Shown piece by piece: positions 7,269 through 9,388 of a stretch of 9,388 nt of DNA. A program made the position numbers and the translations under genes. Numbering within the stretch: position 1 is the stretch's first letter; each line of letters starts with the position of its first letter. The DNA lies in NCBI GenBank assembly GCA_041609895.1, contig JBFIPX010000125.1, forward strand, positions 1 through 9,388. The letters run 5' to 3'. The notes under the pieces were generated by a model that saw nothing but the letters and a program-made list of their open reading frames with translations, was not told the DNA's origin and ran no database searches. The stretch comes from JAHHLP01 sp041609895 (GTDB taxonomy: Bacteria > Bacteroidota > Rhodothermia > Rhodothermales > JABDKH01).

Positions 7269-7289
7269 AAGCCCGCCAGGGCCGGGCTT
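7269..7289 (-). promoter_or_regulatory. terminator- or attenuator-like hairpin upstream of rpmH
   Basis: A perfect 7-base-pair inverted repeat, AAGCCCG at 7269-7275 and CGGGCTT at 7283-7289, encloses a 7-base loop. Read on the minus strand it is followed by GATTTTGAATAC, a moderately T-rich tail, and the rpmH start lies 30 bases further. Read on the plus strand it is followed by TTATG only. This layout would suit an attenuator or leader structure in the rpmH operon mRNA if transcription starts to its right. It could instead be a boundary terminator facing either way, or a protein-binding palindrome. The repeat is directly visible; its role is inference. Confidence 0.45.
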
Positions 7290-7374
7290 TATGTAGCTTA
7301 CCAAGATACGAATCGCTTGAGGCAAAACCACCGGCGGGTCCCACTTTCGATAAGTCTCAATGAAAGCCGCCGAA

Positions 7375-7388
7375 GCCCGAAATCGGGC
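7375..7388. repeat. 14-base inverted repeat GCCCGAAATCGGGC
   Basis: A perfect dyad with 6-base arms GCCCGA and TCGGGC around AA. It lies about 120 bases upstream of the chosen start of the plus-strand secreted-protein gene and 136 bases upstream of rpmH. It is too tight to form a good RNA hairpin, but its size and symmetry would fit a DNA-binding site for a dimeric regulator. This could also be chance in GC-rich DNA. Confidence 0.3.
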
Positions 7389-7446
7389 GCAACAGGCACT
7401 TTCCGATGCCCTGGCGACCCTCGAGACGAGACTCGCGTTAAGAGAT

Positions 7447-7456
7447 GGCAATTGCC
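7447..7456. repeat. 10-base palindrome GGCAATTGCC
   Basis: A perfect palindrome 53 bases upstream of the proposed GTG start of the secreted-protein gene. It sits where an operator could act, but a single 10-base palindrome is weak evidence and may be coincidental. Confidence 0.2.
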
Positions 7457-7509
7457 GGACGCCGGCCGGTCTAAGCCGACACTTCTCCAAACACAAACTC
7501 CCTCACGCC

Positions 7510-9388
7510 GTGCATCGATTCTGTCTATACCCTGTCTTCGCACTCACATTCGCATTCGCTCTCGCTGCATCGGCGGTCGGTACCCAGACTTCCAGAGCCC
7601 AACCGGCCCTTCTCTTCGAGCCTCGACTTGACGCCGCCACGCAAGAACCAGGGGGGAAGCCGCGCGCGAGCATCAGTGCCATAACAGCTGCATCCAGCGG
7701 GGCCGTTCAGTGCCTTGGCCGCGGCAAGGTGGCTGGAAGCGTGCTCTCGCACATCGATTTCAGCGCACGACCGCTGCAACGAGAGATGTTTCAGGGCTCA
7801 CTATCAGGAGCACCTGCTGCCGGGACCGTCGTCCGCTTCTACAGCGATCCGCTGGAGTTCATGGGCGACTTCGATTCCAACGGCTCGTCCGACACGGTTC
7901 GCGCGATAACTGAGGTGGCGGGGCCTGGCGGCGCCGACCCATGTCCTGCAGGACCTAACGGCAACGGTTGCATGATGGGCGAACGAATTGTTGAGGAGCC
8001 TTTCCTGTCGAGTTCTGGACACTGGACGATACCAGCCGATCTGCCGATCACCCGATCGGAAGGCTCAATCCCCGAGTTCGCCCCCAACACATTCGAAATC
8101 CGGTTTACAGAGACAGGGTCGCTCGCATACCAGGCATTCACGAGCGGGCGCATCGTACAATTCCCAATCGAGATATGGGATATCGGGCCCGTGCCTCCGG
8201 GAACGCCGAACGACCCGGCCGACGACAGGCGCATGGCGATCCTAGTGTTTTCGGAGGGCGGGAGTGAGTGCGATTTCAACCTTGACGAGTACGCTCTTAA
8301 CGAAGGCCGGGGACCTACTGCGTCCGAACGCCTATATGCCTACTACTTCGCAGCCGGCTCCGCGAACTCGGATTGGGAAGATGCGGTCAACGACTGGATT
8401 CCGGCTTCCGAAGAGCTAGGTGTTGCGCTGACCGGCGAGGTACGAGCCTGCTCGAACGGTGCTGCGGGACCTTTCGGTTGCAACAGCATCGATCTCCTTT
8501 CCTATCTGCCGTTCGAGGTGCTCGGCAACTCCCCGGTTAACGACCTCTGGGGCTGGACGGACCCGCAGACCGGCAGAGAGTATGCGCTGGTTGCGCGGGT
8601 GGACGGACTTTCGTTCGTCGACATTTCGGACCCGGTCAACCCGCAGTATCTCGGCCAGATGCCGACGGCAACGTTTGGCACAACGTGGAGAGATGTCAAG
8701 GTCTACGCAAACACCGCCTACGTTGTCGCTGACAACGCAGGAGGGGGAGGAATACAGGTGTTCGACCTGACGCGTCTCCGAAACGTGACCGGTCCGCCCG
8801 TCACCTTCGGTCCGGACCTCGCTACGAACGACTTCATAGGAGACGCGCACAACATTGCCATTAACGCGGACTCGGGCTTTCTGTATGGCGGACTCGCGAG
8901 CGGCACGTGCGGACGGAACGGCATCGCAATGGTCGACCTGACCAACCCGCTGAATCCAGCATTCTCGGGCTGCATGACATTCAACGACCCCGCGGTCCAG
9001 GTGCACGACTTGCACTGCGTGAACTACACAGGTCCGGATCTCGACTACGAGGGCGGTGAGATCTGCTTCACGGCCAACGAGGAGGATGGGTTGGGCATCG
9101 CCGACGTTACTGACAAGTCAAACCCGTTCGAAATCGCACGGGCCGAATATCCGCTGTTGCAGTACGCGCATCAGGGCTGGCTCACGGAGGACCACCGCTA
9201 CTTCATCCTGGGCGACGAACTCGACGAACTCGGGTTTGCAGTGAACACGCGGATGCTTATCTGGGACGTAACCGATCTGGACGATCCGCAGCTAGCGACC
9301 GTGTGGGAGAGCGACAACACCGCCACTGATCACAATCTCTACGTCAAGGGCGATTTCGTCTACGCAGCGAACTATGCTTCGGGGTTGC
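7510..9388 (+). CDS. secreted choice-of-anchor B family protein (LVIVD repeats), C-terminus cut by window edge
   Basis: The plus frame is open from 7354 to the last base, giving at least 626 residues from a GTG at 7510. That start places a signal peptide at the N-terminus: MHRF, a hydrophobic run (CLYPVFALTFAFALAASAV), and a signal-peptidase-I-like SRA|Q site after residue 30. An ATG at 7360 would leave the hydrophobic run too far inside. Residues about 100-330 are an unrecognised module with DFDSNGSSD (120-128), four Cys, and an IEIWDIG...PNDPADD signature (221-239) that I recall from exported Bacteroidota/Rhodothermota proteins. From about 358 the choice-of-anchor B pattern begins: YALVARVDGLSFVDISDPVNP (an LVIVD-type repeat), GDAHNIAI, a GLASGTCG segment, VHDLHCVNYTGPD, GEICFTANEE, and HQGWLTEDHRYFILGDELDE (554 onward). 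These repeats are thought to form a beta-propeller; the biochemical role is unknown. The sorting or anchor domain, if present, is beyond the window. It is transcribed away from the rpmH operon. Confidence 0.87.
   Translation, partial: MHRFCLYPVFALTFAFALAASAVGTQTSRAQPALLFEPRLDAATQEPGGKPRASISAITAASSGAVQCLGRGKVAGSVLSHIDFSARPLQREMFQGSLSGAPAAGTVVRFYSDPLEFMGDFDSNGSSDTVRAITEVAGPGGADPCPAGPNGNGCMMGERIVEEPFLSSSGHWTIPADLPITRSEGSIPEFAPNTFEIRFTETGSLAYQAFTSGRIVQFPIEIWDIGPVPPGTPNDPADDRRMAILVFSEGGSECDFNLDEYALNEGRGPTASERLYAYYFAAGSANSDWEDAVNDWIPASEELGVALTGEVRACSNGAAGPFGCNSIDLLSYLPFEVLGNSPVNDLWGWTDPQTGREYALVARVDGLSFVDISDPVNPQYLGQMPTATFGTTWRDVKVYANTAYVVADNAGGGGIQVFDLTRLRNVTGPPVTFGPDLATNDFIGDAHNIAINADSGFLYGGLASGTCGRNGIAMVDLTNPLNPAFSGCMTFNDPAVQVHDLHCVNYTGPDLDYEGGEICFTANEEDGLGIADVTDKSNPFEIARAEYPLLQYAHQGWLTEDHRYFILGDELDELGFAVNTRMLIWDVTDLDDPQLATVWESDNTATDHNLYVKGDFVYAANYASGL

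Larger units (their letters stand above)
7240..7509. other. divergent intergenic region between the rpmH operon and the secreted-protein gene
   Basis: This 270-base stretch lies between two outward-facing genes, so promoters for both should be here. I see no convincing gene, tRNA or strong promoter match. On the minus strand the weak candidates are TTGCCT, 19 bases, TAAGCT (about 7325 down to 7295), and a TATCTTG resembling the Bacteroidota TAnnTTTG element near 7308-7302; neither is well spaced. On the plus strand the frame of the downstream gene is open from the TAA at 7351 with an ATG at 7360, but the encoded peptide (MKAAEARNRAQQ...) would push the signal peptide over 50 residues inward, so I treat 7354-7509 as non-coding. 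The region includes one strong hairpin (7269-7289) and two short palindromes, listed separately. Confidence 0.55.

Noticed and set aside
7360..7509. N-terminal extension of the secreted protein from ATG 7360
   Set aside because: The frame is open, but it would bury a clear signal peptide more than 50 residues into the protein; the GTG at 7510 fits export better.
7531..7566. Short direct repeats of CATTCG/CTCTCG
   Set aside because: They encode the alternating Phe/Ala/Leu of the signal-peptide hydrophobic core and need no other explanation.
8416..9015. 199-codon minus-strand open frame opposite the secreted protein
   Set aside because: The plus strand here has clear choice-of-anchor B motifs throughout; the antisense peptide resembles nothing.

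Overview
The window looks like a moderately GC-rich, Gram-negative bacterial chromosome, probably from the Bacteroidota/Rhodothermota/Chlorobi side of the tree. Several sequence traits point there: the YidC N-terminus MDRNT, a Lys in place of the usual hydrophilic-groove Arg of YidC, the RsmG motif DWGTGGG (close to the DVGTGGG form usual in Bacteroidota), near-absence of Shine-Dalgarno sequences, and a secreted choice-of-anchor B (LVIVD-repeat) protein. The lineage is an inference from motif memory, not from a search.

Almost all of positions 677-7239 is one minus-strand housekeeping cluster, read right to left: rpmH (ribosomal protein L34), rnpA (RNase P protein), yidC (membrane insertase), mnmE and mnmG (tRNA wobble-uridine modification), rsmG (16S rRNA m7G methyltransferase). 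The genes are tightly packed: rnpA starts inside rpmH (23-base overlap), mnmE/mnmG share a TGATG stop-start, mnmG/rsmG overlap by GTGA, and the only gaps are 82 bases (rnpA-yidC) and 41 bases (yidC-mnmE). The theme is making and tuning the translation apparatus and delivering its membrane products. Downstream on the same strand, 62 bases after rsmG, is the first 204 codons of a DeoR/YafY-type helix-turn-helix regulator with a WYL domain, cut by the left window edge.

Positions 7240-7509 form a divergent intergenic region. It holds a strong GC hairpin just upstream of rpmH and some shorter palindromes. From about 7510 to the right edge, the plus strand encodes at least 626 residues of a secreted protein: a signal peptide, an uncharacterised N-terminal region containing a WDIG...P.DP.DD signature, then a choice-of-anchor B/LVIVD beta-propeller-like region. 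The frame is open to the last base.

I found no mobile element, CRISPR array, tRNA, rRNA, defence system or convincing replication origin. The window is mostly ordinary core genome. The points most worth a second look are the hairpin before rpmH, the forced rnpA/rpmH overlap, and the N-terminal module of the secreted protein.
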